This document shows positions 26,264 to 34,614 of a stretch of 50,052 nucleotides of DNA, piece by piece. The stretch comes from Acidobacteriota bacterium. Lineage in GTDB: Bacteria; Acidobacteriota; Terriglobia; Terriglobales; Acidobacteriaceae. Under the pieces are notes generated by a model. It saw only the letters and a program-made list of their open reading frames with translations. It was not told where the DNA came from and made no database searches. The stretch covers positions 1 through 50,052 of the forward strand of contig QIAJ01000165.1 in the NCBI GenBank assembly GCA_003225495.1, given 5' to 3'. Numbering within the stretch: the first letter of the stretch is position 1; every line of letters begins with the position of its first letter. The position numbers and the translations under genes are program-made.

Positions 26264-27817
26264 TCAATGTCGTTTCCGCAAATCTCCTGGTAACTGTGAG
26301 CGGAGCAGCCACAATCCGGCTGCGACGGCCGCCGCCCACGTCAATGTAGCCAGTCCTAGAGCTAGCAGATCAGCGCGCCGGCTGCCATTGAGCGGGACGA
26401 TCTTAGTCACTTCATAACTGAGCCCGCCCGATACTGCTCCGATGAGCGCGGCCTTGCCGAGTTCCTTCCACTTCATGCCGGCGAATGAGACCATGCCGCG
26501 AGCATGCAGGAGCAGAGCGATCGCCAATGCATTCGCTGTGATTCCGATATCGGACGCGATTGCCAGGCCGGTGACAGACAGCGTCCGGAACAGGACTGAG
26601 TACACCGGGATCGAAGCGAGTGTGATCAGCGTGGTCGCGACCATCGGCGTGAGCGTGTTGCCGGAGGCGTAGAAGGCCCGCGCGTAGAGGGCCTGTGCTG
26701 CCCACATCGCGAGCGACAGGGAGAACCAGAAAAAATAACTTGCGGTCGATTCCGAATCCCCGAAAGTAAATCTTCCGCGCCGATAAACCAGATCGACCAG
26801 AGGGACTGCAATTGCCATCATCCACCCCGTGATCAGCAGCGAAGCAGCAGTGATGCGATACACCGAAGCATTCACGGTGTCGGCGAACTCCTCGAATTTC
26901 TTTTCTCCGAACAGGCGCGAAAAAAATGGCAGAGATGCCTGCCCAGTCGCCTGCCCCAGGATGGCGATGGGGACAGCGAACAGCCGCTTGGCATAGTTCA
27001 GACGCGCAATATCGCCGATTCCGCTAGACGCGAAATAGCGCAGGATCCAGTCGTCGGCAGTCACTAGCGATACACCCAGCATGAGCGGGATCGAAAGTTG
27101 TACCCATTCGCGAAATGCGGGGTTGCCAATTTCGAAGCTCGGCCTGTATCCGGTACCGATTTTGGCGGCGCCGATAGCGTTGATGAGAAATGGCCCGGCG
27201 ATGCTGCCTATTACCGCGCCGTAGGCCAGCGAGGCGATTCCCATTTGGTGCCCCGCGATCACGCCGCCGGCGATGATCGCGACGTTGTAGATCAGAGGGC
27301 CGAGCGCCGGGAAAAGAAACAGGCGATGCGAGAGCAGTACCGCGGAAACTACTCCTCCGACGTAGAAGAAAATCTGCGCGGGTAGAAGGATGCGGGTCAG
27401 GTGAACGCAGAGTTGCATTTGCTCGGGTGTGAAACCGTGAAACATCCAACCTGCAAACTGCGGAGTGAAAATTTCGGCGATGATCGTGCCGACGATCAAC
27501 ACCGTCGTCATTACTGTGATGATGATCGAGAACGTCTTCTGCGCGTCCTGCTCGCGTTTCTCTGCTACAAAGCGCGTGTAGATGGATATGAAAGTGATGG
27601 AAGCCGTGCCGCCCGCGACGATGTAATTGAGCCAGTCCGGCAAGGTGAAGGCCGCGACGTAGGCGTCAGTTTGCTGGCCCGCCCCGAAGGCATAAGCGAT
27701 GTAGGCTTCGCGAATGTAGCCGATCACGCGCGAAAGCGTGATGGTCGTCATCAGCAGCAAGGTGGCGGAAAGCGCGCTGTGCTGGTGTGATGGCCGGAAG
27801 ATTCGCGGAATCCACAT
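26264..27817 (-). CDS. murJ: Lipid II flippase MurJ
   Basis: Integral membrane protein of 517 residues, expected to have 14 helices and to move lipid II across the inner membrane. The N-terminus after MWIPRIFRPS carries ATLLLMTTITLSRVIGYIRE, the conserved first helix with essential Arg residues. FGAGQQTDAYVAAFTLPDWL follows, and RRGRF occurs in the later loop. These are MurJ/MviN hallmarks. ATG at 27817 is the natural start. The in-frame extension to 27943 runs through an inverted repeat and is not protein-like. Confidence 0.93.
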   Translation of the reverse strand: MWIPRIFRPSHQHSALSATLLLMTTITLSRVIGYIREAYIAYAFGAGQQTDAYVAAFTLPDWLNYIVAGGTASITFISIYTRFVAEKREQDAQKTFSIIITVMTTVLIVGTIIAEIFTPQFAGWMFHGFTPEQMQLCVHLTRILLPAQIFFYVGGVVSAVLLSHRLFLFPALGPLIYNVAIIAGGVIAGHQMGIASLAYGAVIGSIAGPFLINAIGAAKIGTGYRPSFEIGNPAFREWVQLSIPLMLGVSLVTADDWILRYFASSGIGDIARLNYAKRLFAVPIAILGQATGQASLPFFSRLFGEKKFEEFADTVNASVYRITAASLLITGWMMAIAVPLVDLVYRRGRFTFGDSESTASYFFWFSLSLAMWAAQALYARAFYASGNTLTPMVATTLITLASIPVYSVLFRTLSVTGLAIASDIGITANALAIALLLHARGMVSFAGMKWKELGKAALIGAVSGGLSYEVTKIVPLNGSRRADLLALGLATLTWAAAVAAGLWLLRSQLPGDLRKRH

Positions 27818-27912
27818 CTTTCGCAGAGTAACGCATCCGGAGAGTGTCAGGAGAGTTATCGGGCAGTGGCGAATCGGGAATGACACGATGTCTCCCCGTG
27901 CTTCAAAGGAAC

Positions 27913-27985
27913 TGTCATCCGGAGCGAAGCGAGGGATCTGCATTCCGCGGCAAACTACAGATCCCTCGCTGCGCTCGGGATGACA
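27913..27985. repeat. Long inverted repeat of the HPERSEG-type dispersed element
   Basis: Two 28-base arms (27913-27940 and 27958-27985) match in 26 positions. The left arm begins TGTCATCC and the right arm ends GGGATGACA, with a 17-base centre. In one frame the arm encodes the familiar spurious peptide HPERSEG, and in another RCARDD. It lies between divergent murJ and the aminotransferase gene. Confidence 0.88.
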
Positions 27986-28053
27986 GCTCTCTTAGGGAGC
28001 ACCGCGGAACTGCTTTTGACAGGCACTACCTCCAATCAGATAATTCCTTCGTG

Positions 28054-29424
28054 ATGCAATCGACTTTTACTCATCAGGGTCTTCGTTCGCCGTTGTTGCG
28101 GCGTTCGCTTCGCAAGCCCTATCCTGTCGCCGTGCGCGGCGAAGGTGTCTATCTCTGGGACGCCGACGGCAAACGTTATCTCGACTTTTCTGCATCGGCG
28201 GCCGTGAATTTCATCGGCCATGGTGTACGCGAGATCGCCGACGTGATGGTGGAACAGTCCCGCCAGGTTGAGTTCGTCCACAGCAGCCAATTCACAACGC
28301 CGGTTGCTGAGGAGTTCGCGGCCGAACTTCTCGACTTTGCCAGTGGGCACTTTCGTGGCGGGGCAGTGTTTTTTACAAGTGGAGGATCGGAGGCGATCGA
28401 GGCTGCGTTGAAACTTGCCCGGCAGTATCAGGTGGAAATCGGCCAGGCCAAGCGGCATCAGGTTCTGAGCCGCAACCAGAGTTATCACGGATCTACACTG
28501 GGTGCGCTCGCGGTTTCGGGCAATAGAAAGCGGCGTGAGATTTATCTGCCGATGGTGCGCGAATTCGCCCACATCGGCATGCCCTACTGCTATCGTTGCG
28601 ACTTTGACTGCGCCGATGGATGCCGCAATTGCGGGCAGCAGTATGCCGTCGAACTCGATCACGCGATCGAAGCAACGAACGGCGAAGCCGCCGCGTTCAT
28701 TCTTGAGCCTGTAAGCGGAGCCACGCTGGGCGCCGTTACACCTCCGCCGGGATATCTGCAAAGCATTGCCGAAATTTGCCGTCGACATGGCGTCTTGCTG
28801 ATCGCCGACGAAGTGATGACCGGCATGGGCCGAACTGGACGCAACTTCGCTTGCGAACATTGGGATATCGCGCCCGACATCCTGGTGACAGCGAAGGGCC
28901 TCTCGTCTGGCTATGCCCCTCTCGGTGCGGTAATTGCCACCAGGAAAGTAGTCGACGCGATTGCCGACGGTTCGGGCGCGCTCCTGCACGGCTATACCTA
29001 CAACGCGCATCCTGTATCGCTGGCGGTTGGGCGGGCAGTACTGCGGCGAATCCAGTCGCAGAACCTCGTGCATGCCGCGGACTCCGGCGCCGCGGTCACA
29101 GTGGGTGGAGCCTTGAAGACCGCCCTCGAAAGCCTACGCGATCTGAACATCGTAGGCGACGTTCGAGGAATAGGGTTGCTGTGGGGAGTTGAATTTGTTC
29201 AGGACAAAAAGACCAAGCAGCCATTCCCACCTGAAAGAAATCTCGCAGGTCAGATCGGAGAAGCGTGCCGAAAGCGCGGCCTTCTCGTTTATCCGATGCA
29301 GGGATGCGCGGACGGAGTCTCCGGAGATCATATCCTCATTGCGCCGCCGGCTGTGATCACGGCCGAACAGATTGCCTGGGCGGTAGAGCAGTTGCGGAAG
29401 GGTATCGCGGACACTGAGCGGTGA
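28054..29424 (+). CDS. Class III PLP-dependent aminotransferase
   Basis: Fold-type I aminotransferase of 456 residues. PLP-site features are GSEAIEAALKLARQ, the phosphate-binding YHGSTLGALAVSG, the Asp in IADEVMTGMGRTG and the Schiff-base Lys in DILVTAKGLSSGYAPLG. A cysteine cluster at about residues 172-185 (CYRCDFDCADGCRNCG) is a variant of a Cys-containing loop seen in some class III enzymes and could bind metal. ATG at 28054 was chosen, since the longer frame to 27844 is repeat-encoded. The substrate is unknown, and a related enzyme lies at 31185. Confidence 0.85.
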   Translation: MQSTFTHQGLRSPLLRRSLRKPYPVAVRGEGVYLWDADGKRYLDFSASAAVNFIGHGVREIADVMVEQSRQVEFVHSSQFTTPVAEEFAAELLDFASGHFRGGAVFFTSGGSEAIEAALKLARQYQVEIGQAKRHQVLSRNQSYHGSTLGALAVSGNRKRREIYLPMVREFAHIGMPYCYRCDFDCADGCRNCGQQYAVELDHAIEATNGEAAAFILEPVSGATLGAVTPPPGYLQSIAEICRRHGVLLIADEVMTGMGRTGRNFACEHWDIAPDILVTAKGLSSGYAPLGAVIATRKVVDAIADGSGALLHGYTYNAHPVSLAVGRAVLRRIQSQNLVHAADSGAAVTVGGALKTALESLRDLNIVGDVRGIGLLWGVEFVQDKKTKQPFPPERNLAGQIGEACRKRGLLVYPMQGCADGVSGDHILIAPPAVITAEQIAWAVEQLRKGIADTER

Positions 29425-29625
29425 GACAGAGGATGAGAGAAAGCTGTCGCTCCTCTCAAACGTGCGGTCGCGAGTTGGATGGGCAAGACGTGCAGAATCT
29501 CACCAATATGGATCACAGGCCCTAAGCGTAAGATGAATCGGTACTTACGGCTTTACATTCGTTTTACCCTCCGTGCATTGTCACCTTAATCGCCAATCGC
29601 TATAGTGCTCACAACGGGGACACTC

Positions 29626-30357
29626 ATGGCGAGGCCGCCGGTCGATTTTGCCGAACAATCCAATCCGAACGTGGCCGCCGAAGTCCGCCGCGCTGGCTTT
29701 CAACAGGCGACCCGGGTTCATACCAGCTTTCTGGCCGCCACTGAAAAGCGCGCTCTCGTCTGGATGGCCGAGCGCTTGCCAGCCTGGGTCAAGCCCGATC
29801 ACCTGACAATTCTCGGTTTTGCCGCCCAGATCGTGACCGGCATCTGTTATGCGCTCGCGGCCTTCGACCGACGTTGGATGTTGGCAGCGATCGTCGGCAT
29901 CGCGGTGAACTGGTTCGGCGATAGCCTGGATGGCACTCTCGCTCGCGTCCGCCAGCAACCAAGACCGCGATATGGCTTCTACGTCGATCACATGATTGAT
30001 TCGATCGGCGCGGTCGTCATGATGGGCGGGCTGGCTCTCTCCGGCGACATGCATCCAGTCATCGCCATCGGCTTGCTGATCGTGTTCCTGCTGCTTTCGA
30101 TTCAGTCGTACCTCGCGACCTACACAATGGGCGAATTTCATCTCTCGTTCTGGCGCTTCGGCCCGACAGAATTGCGCATTCTCCTGGCCACCGGCAACCT
30201 CGCGGCGTTTCACTGGGCCTGGATATCGCTTGAGCGCGGTCGTTACCGATTGTTCGATGTTGGCGGCGCCGCCGGTCTGGTCGTCATGGCCGCCATGCTG
30301 ATCGTTACCACGTTGACAAACACTGCCCGGCTCTATCGCGAAGAGAGAATTGGATGA
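29626..30357 (+). CDS. CDP-alcohol phosphatidyltransferase-family membrane enzyme
   Basis: About 243 residues with several membrane helices. The full catalytic signature is present: DGTLARVRQQPRPRYGFYVD followed by HMID, that is DGxxAR-x8-GxxxDxxxD, near residues 105-130. The enzyme transfers a phosphatidyl or similar phospho-alcohol group from a CDP-activated donor at the membrane. The acceptor cannot be deduced. Its TGA overlaps the ATG of the gtrA-like gene (ATGA), so the two are translationally coupled. The 200 bases before it contain no gene. Confidence 0.88.
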   Translation: MARPPVDFAEQSNPNVAAEVRRAGFQQATRVHTSFLAATEKRALVWMAERLPAWVKPDHLTILGFAAQIVTGICYALAAFDRRWMLAAIVGIAVNWFGDSLDGTLARVRQQPRPRYGFYVDHMIDSIGAVVMMGGLALSGDMHPVIAIGLLIVFLLLSIQSYLATYTMGEFHLSFWRFGPTELRILLATGNLAAFHWAWISLERGRYRLFDVGGAAGLVVMAAMLIVTTLTNTARLYREERIG

Positions 30358-30831
30358 AACTGCCGGTGTGGGGAAAACTCGTGCGGGGAGCGGCCTCTGA
30401 CCCGTCCAAGCCGGGCATGGCTCGGCAGGCTCTAATCCACTGGCTGAAATTCAATGTTGTTGGCCGGATCGGCATCGGCGGGCAATTGGCCGCCCTGGCA
30501 ATGCTCCGGTCGCTTGTACATCTCGACTATTTGCTGGCTACGGTTCTCGCCGTTGAAACCGCCGTGCTTCACAACTTCATATGGCATGCACGCTTCACAT
30601 GGGCCGATCGTCCGGCATCGGGCTTAACTGATTCCCTGATCCGGTTCATGCGGTTCAATGCCACCAATGGTCTGGTCTCGATCCTGGGAAACCTTCTGCT
30701 GATGCCGGTTGCTGGTTGGCACACTGCAAATGAACTACTTCGCTGCCAATGTCGTCGCGATTGCGGTCTGCTCGCTGGTCAACTTCCTTCTGAGCGATTG
30801 TTTTGTGTTTCAGCCCGCACGCAGAACATGA
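30354..30831 (+). pseudogene. GtrA-family membrane protein, frameshifted
   Basis: Small four-helix membrane protein of the GtrA/DPMS type, which usually helps flip polyprenyl-linked sugars. The first frame encodes helices 1-3 (LKFNVVGRIGIGGQLAALAML, TAVLHNFIWHARFTW, RFMRFNATNGLVSI). After LLLMPV the family sequence continues only in the next frame, from GTLQMNYFAANVVAIAV to SLVNFLLSDCFVF. One extra base, most simply the second T at about 30711, accounts for it. With that base removed the product is about 158 residues ending at the TGA 30829-30831. It may be a real inactivation or an assembly error. Confidence 0.8.
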
Positions 30832-30885
30832 CCACGAGTAACCAAAGTTAGTGGTTAGCAAAGGCGTTTAAACGCCAGTTGGGGG

Positions 30886-30914
30886 TTACGCTGTGTCGGA
30901 ATCCAAGCTATAAT
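30886..30914 (+). promoter_or_regulatory. Candidate promoter in the 30832-31184 spacer
   Basis: A consensus TATAAT at 30909-30914 is preceded 17 bases upstream by TTACGC (30886-30891), a poor -35. An ATG begins 12 bases after the -10. Confidence 0.45.
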
Positions 30915-30926
30915 CAATCAGTAATC

Positions 30927-31043
30927 ATGCACTCGAATGGCTCCATTTCGCGGATGTGCTGGGTCGAGGGAGGCGCCTGTCCCCGCCGGTATCTCTCCGT
31001 TTTGCCTTCGAACGTGCGCGCCAACCTCTTCGGCAGCGACTAG
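30927..31043 (+). CDS. Possible leaderless small ORF, 38 residues
   Basis: ATG at 30927 to TAG at 31043, reading MHSNGSISRMCWVEGGACPR and then 18 more residues ending NLFGSD. There is no Shine-Dalgarno, but TATAAT at 30909-30914 would start transcription only about six bases before the ATG, so leaderless translation is possible. Third codon positions are mostly G or C (about 29 of 37), as in real genes here. It could be a small protein, a regulatory leader for the aminotransferase at 31185, or chance. No family recognised. Confidence 0.35.
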   Translation: MHSNGSISRMCWVEGGACPRRYLSVLPSNVRANLFGSD

Positions 31044-31080
31044 TCACAGCCCCTCCGTTTGTCGTCGGTGGCCTTCCAGT

Positions 31081-31108
31081 TATTAGCCCTTAGCTTCTAG
31101 CTTGAACC
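31081..31108. repeat. Degenerate period-7 array
   Basis: Consecutive heptamers TATTAGC, CCTTAGC, TTCTAGC and TTGAACC occur here, in the spacer upstream of the aminotransferase gene. Confidence 0.6.
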
Positions 31109-31143
31109 GTGCAGCGATTATCGAATCGTCCTGCGACTTCAGA

Positions 31144-31171
31144 CCACTGAGAACTGAGAACTAGAACTAGA
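31144..31171. repeat. Degenerate period-7 array
   Basis: Heptamers CCACTGA, GAACTGA, GAACTAG and AACTAGA end just before the GGAGG of the gene at 31185. The composition is complementary in style to the array at 31081. Confidence 0.6.
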
Positions 31172-31184
31172 TCCGGAGGATCCC

Positions 31185-32543
31185 ATGACCACCAAGACTC
31201 TGACTGCCGGTCCCAAGCTCACGACCAAAATTCCGGGCCCCAATGCTGCGCGCATCGTCGCAGGCGACGACAAGATTATTTCACCGTCCTACACGCGTTC
31301 GTACCCGCTGGTTGCTAAGCGCGGCCGCGGCATCGTCATAGAAGACGTCGACGGCAACGAGTTCTTCGATTTCTCCGCCGGCATTGCCGTTACTTCGACT
31401 GGCCATTGCCATCCGGAAGTTGTCGCCGCCATCCAAAAGCAGGCGGGCGAACTGATTCACATGTCGGGTACAGATTTTTATTACGAGAGTATGGTGACGC
31501 TCGCCGCCCGTCTCTCGAAGATCGCCCCCATGCCCGGGCCGCACAGGATTTACTACGGCAATTCCGGGACGGAAGCGATCGAGTGCGCCCTGAAGCTGGC
31601 GCGCTACCACACCAAGCGTCAGCAGGTAATTGCATTCTTCGGTGCCTTCCACGGACGCACCATGGGCGCGCTTTCGCTCACCGCCTCGAAGCCGCAACAG
31701 AAGCGCCGTTTCGCGCCACTGGTTCCAGGCGTGACGCACGTGCGCTATCCCGATGTGTATCGCGGTTGCGAGGGCGGTCCACAAGACGCAGAAGCCTTTG
31801 CTCTCGGCTGCGCGTGCTTCATCGAAGACAAGCTCTTCAAAACGACTGTCGCTCCGGAAGAGGTCGCAGCAATTTTCGTCGAGCCTATCCAAGGCGAGGG
31901 CGGGTACGTGGTTGCGCCTACGGTCTTCATGCAGGAGTTGCGTCGAATCTGCGACAAGCACGGCATCCTGCTGGTGGTGGACGAAGTTCAGTCCGGCATC
32001 GGTCGTACCGGCAAATGGTGGGCGGTCGAGCACACTGGTGTGCATCCTGACATCGTGTGCAGCGCCAAGGGCATCGCGTCCGGAATGCCGCTGGGCGTGG
32101 TCATCAGCAAGGCTGAAGTGATGGACTGGATTCCCGGTTCTCACGCATCGACCTTCGGCGGCAACCCGGTCTGCATCGCGGCGGCTCTCGCCACTCTCGA
32201 CGTAATTGAAAAAGAAGGTCTGCTAAAGAATTCGCAGGAAGTCGGCGACTACATGCGCAAGAAGATGGCGGACTGGCCGAAGAAGCACAAGATCGTCGGC
32301 GATGTTCGCGGACGCGGCCTGATGATTGGCGTCGAGATCGTGAAAGATCAGAAAACCCGCGAATACGCTGCCGAGATGCGCGATCGGATCGTCGAATTGG
32401 CCTTCGAGCGCGGCATCCTGTTCCTTGGCTGCGGGCCGAGCACAGTTCGAATCTCGCCGCCGCTGGTCGTCACTCAGGACGAAGCTGACGTCGCCATCGA
32501 CGCGCTTGAAGAGTCGATCGCTATCGTCGAGAAAAGCGCCTAA
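31185..32543 (+). CDS. Class III aminotransferase (4-aminobutyrate/acetylornithine aminotransferase-like)
   Basis: PLP enzyme of 452 residues. Visible are YYGNSGTEAIECALKLAR, FHGRTMGALSLTASK, EPIQGEGGYVV, VVDEVQSGIGRTG and the Schiff-base lysine in CSAKGIASGMPLG. THe phosphate contact STFGGNPV follows. The long N-terminal arm and sequence resemble the GabT / acetylornithine-aminotransferase-family branch, which also includes amino-acid racemases, so the exact substrate is open. GGAGG sits six bases before the ATG. The MOSC gene follows 24 bases later and is probably in the same operon. Confidence 0.88.
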   Translation: MTTKTLTAGPKLTTKIPGPNAARIVAGDDKIISPSYTRSYPLVAKRGRGIVIEDVDGNEFFDFSAGIAVTSTGHCHPEVVAAIQKQAGELIHMSGTDFYYESMVTLAARLSKIAPMPGPHRIYYGNSGTEAIECALKLARYHTKRQQVIAFFGAFHGRTMGALSLTASKPQQKRRFAPLVPGVTHVRYPDVYRGCEGGPQDAEAFALGCACFIEDKLFKTTVAPEEVAAIFVEPIQGEGGYVVAPTVFMQELRRICDKHGILLVVDEVQSGIGRTGKWWAVEHTGVHPDIVCSAKGIASGMPLGVVISKAEVMDWIPGSHASTFGGNPVCIAAALATLDVIEKEGLLKNSQEVGDYMRKKMADWPKKHKIVGDVRGRGLMIGVEIVKDQKTREYAAEMRDRIVELAFERGILFLGCGPSTVRISPPLVVTQDEADVAIDALEESIAIVEKSA

Positions 32544-32567
32544 GCATTATTAAATGGGAGGTGTGCG

Positions 32568-33032
32568 ATGTGGAACGGAAAAGTAGAGTCCATCCACGTC
32601 GCCTCCGCCGCCATAGGGCCGATTCAGGCTCTGGATCATGCGATTCTGATTCCCGGCGTCGGGCTTGAAGGAGATCGTTATGCCCTTAAGCAAGGCACTT
32701 TCTTCAAGCCCGAGCCGGATTTCGAACTTACGCTGATCGAGGCGGAGGCGATCGAGGCGCTGCAGCGCGAATATAACGTCGAACTTGCCGCCGGCGAAGC
32801 TCGCCGAAACATTGTCACTCGCGATGTGCCGCTGAATCACCTGGTGGGTCGTGAATTCACGATCGGAGGAGTCCGCATTCGCGGCATTCGCCTGTGCGAG
32901 CCCTGCGATCATCTGCAACGAACGACTGGTAAGCAGCTGATTAAAGGTCTGCGTCACCGCGGTGGATTGCGGGCGCAAATTCTGACGCAAGGGACGATCC
33001 GCGTCGGCGACACAATAAATCCTACCGCGTAG
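32568..33032 (+). CDS. MOSC domain protein
   Basis: Beta-barrel MOSC domain of 154 residues, a family that carries sulfur as a cysteine persulfide near molybdenum-cofactor enzymes. Recognisable blocks are VGLEGDRYALKQGTF, ARRNIVTRDVPLNHLVG and GVRIRGIRLCEPCDHL, where the Cys is the expected sulfur carrier. GGGAGG lies upstream of the ATG. The TAG stop is part of a family-A palindrome. No molybdenum-cofactor gene is nearby. Confidence 0.88.
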   Translation: MWNGKVESIHVASAAIGPIQALDHAILIPGVGLEGDRYALKQGTFFKPEPDFELTLIEAEAIEALQREYNVELAAGEARRNIVTRDVPLNHLVGREFTIGGVRIRGIRLCEPCDHLQRTTGKQLIKGLRHRGGLRAQILTQGTIRVGDTINPTA

Positions 33033-33052
33033 AGACGGTGCTTGCCCGTCTT
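33030..33052. repeat. Palindrome family A, copy 5, overlapping a stop codon
   Basis: TAGAGACGG...CCGTCTTC is an imperfect member. The initial TAG is the MOSC stop codon. A degraded family-B-like hairpin (GGTCGTGACT...AGTCGTGTCC) follows at about 33078-33102. Confidence 0.6.
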
Positions 33053-33144
33053 CCTTGACGACTCGTTACAAGTCTAGGTCGTGACTGCGGTAGTCGTGTC
33101 CACCTAATTCTTAACCCGTTGCCGCCCGACGCTTGAGGCCTCCG

Positions 33145-34053
33145 ATGCCACGCTTCACAACTCGAACTCTCGTTGCCCTCGTGGTCGCCCTGGTCTTATG
33201 GGCGTCGGCGTTCGCAGGGATTCGCGCCGGACTGCGTGCCTATTCGCCTTCCCATCTTGCGATCTTTCGGTTCCTGATCGCATCGCTGGTGCTCGCGATC
33301 TATGCCGCGTTCGCGCATTTTCGCCGGCCTGAACTGCGCGATCTTCCCGGACTCGCCCTGAGCGGCGCCATCGGTATCACCTTCTACAACATCGCAATCA
33401 ACTATGGAGAGACGCGAGTCACCGCAGGCGCCGCCAGCCTCCTGATCGCATCCGTGCCTATCTGGACGGCGCTCCTGGCCAGGTTCATGCTGCACGAAAA
33501 GCTTACGACGCTCGGATGGTTCGGCGTGTGGCTGAGCTTCGCCGGAGTCGCGCTCATTTCGACCGGAGAAAGCGACGGCTTCCATTTTTCGCCGCAAGCA
33601 CTGTTTTTGCTGGCGGCTGCCATCACCTCTGCGGCGTACATGATCATGCAGAAGAATTATCTGCAGAGGTACAGCGCGCTCGAATTTACGGCCTACTCCA
33701 TCTGGTTCGGAACGGTGATGATGTTGCCTTTCGGCCGCGGCTTTGTGGAATCCGTCCGGTCGGCTCCCGCTGCGGCAACCTGGTCGGTCATTTACCTGGG
33801 CATTTTCCCGGGAGCCTTGGCGTACGTCGCGTGGGCCTACGTGCTTTCGCATGGAACGGCTGGACGAACCGCTACTTTGCTCTATTTGATTCCGGTGATG
33901 GCCATCGGCATTGCATGGATCTGGCTGGGAGAAGTGCCGCGATGGATGTCGCTGGTTGGAGGCGCGGTCGCGCTGGCGGGAGTGGTACTCGTGAATGCTC
34001 GCGGTCGGGAGTTAGCGCAAACTGTCAGCCAAAATGTACCGGATGCCGCGTGA
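33145..34053 (+). CDS. EamA/DMT-family transporter
   Basis: Inner-membrane protein of about 302 residues with ten predicted helices arranged as two EamA halves. [19 protein letters not shown] in the first half and the [16 protein letters not shown]-like segment ([15 protein letters not shown]) in the second are typical. It probably exports amino acids or metabolites. ATG at 33145 (after GAGG) was preferred over the TTG at 33133. Confidence 0.88.
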   Translation: MPRFTTRTLVALVVALVLWASAFAGIRAGLRAYSPSHLAIFRFLIASLVLAIYAAFAHFRRPELRDLPGLALSGAIGITFYNIAINYGETRVTAGAASLLIASVPIWTALLARFMLHEKLTTLGWFGVWLSFAGVALISTGESDGFHFSPQALFLLAAAITSAAYMIMQKNYLQRYSALEFTAYSIWFGTVMMLPFGRGFVESVRSAPAAATWSVIYLGIFPGALAYVAWAYVLSHGTAGRTATLLYLIPVMAIGIAWIWLGEVPRWMSLVGGAVALAGVVLVNARGRELAQTVSQNVPDAA

Positions 34054-34111
34054 CCGCCGTCACATCGTGCCAATCTCCCGCATTCTACAGTGAGGTCGGT
34101 TTTTCCGACCT

Positions 34112-34567
34112 ATGTCCGGCGGCCGTATTACCCAAACCACACTGCGCGCACTTGACTGGTTGACCAGGCATACTCTGCGGGCCGAGAACGTGCCCCCTCA
34201 CCAACTCACCGGCCGTCGCGGCGAGGAAGATGCCTATTTTTTCCTGCGGCGCAAGGGCTACGTCATCATCGCCCGGAACTACCGGTCACCGCACCATCGC
34301 GGAGAGATCGATCTCGTCGGATGGGACAAGGACATCCTGTGTTTTATCGAGGTCAAGACCCGCACCACACGCGATGTGAAGCCCGCCGAGGCCGCCGTCG
34401 ATCGTGACAAGGAAAGAGAGTTGCGCCTCGTTGCGCGTGACTTCCTCCGTCAAATGCCCCCCTCGTGCCAGTGCCGATTCGATGTGCTGGCGATATACTA
34501 CGAGGCGCGCCGCCAGTCGTCGTTCGAGCTGTTTCAAAACGCCTTTTCCGTGTCGTACAATCACTGA
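34112..34567 (+). CDS. YraN/UPF0102-family putative endonuclease
   Basis: 151-residue protein with the restriction-endonuclease-like UPF0102 core: GRRGEEDAYFFLRRKGYVIIARNYR (in two blocks), GEIDLVGWD, then CFIEVKTRT. The D...E-x-K arrangement (IDLV, FIEVK) is the predicted nuclease site. Biological role unresolved in the family. An unusual 30-residue N-terminal extension precedes the core. It is followed 47 bases later by galT. Confidence 0.85.
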   Translation: MSGGRITQTTLRALDWLTRHTLRAENVPPHQLTGRRGEEDAYFFLRRKGYVIIARNYRSPHHRGEIDLVGWDKDILCFIEVKTRTTRDVKPAEAAVDRDKERELRLVARDFLRQMPPSCQCRFDVLAIYYEARRQSSFELFQNAFSVSYNH

Positions 34568-34614
34568 CTTGCGGAGCCAGGCCGCGAAAAGACCCTACTG
34601 AAAGGATTTAGTTC

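Noticed and set aside
27818-27943. N-terminal extension of murJ
   Set aside because: Encoded by a dispersed inverted repeat and not conserved in MurJ. ATG at 27817 precedes the normal first helix.
28036-29073. 345-codon minus-strand frame inside the aminotransferase gene
   Set aside because: Antisense shadow of a gene with complete PLP motifs. The His/Arg-rich translation is typical of such shadows.
30927-31184. A riboswitch upstream of the aminotransferase gene
   Set aside because: I could not fit the sequence to any riboswitch class that I know. The open small frame explains the GC pattern better.
31281-32144. 287-codon minus-strand frame inside the second aminotransferase gene
   Set aside because: Same reason: antisense to a well-supported enzyme, with no ribosome site or family features.
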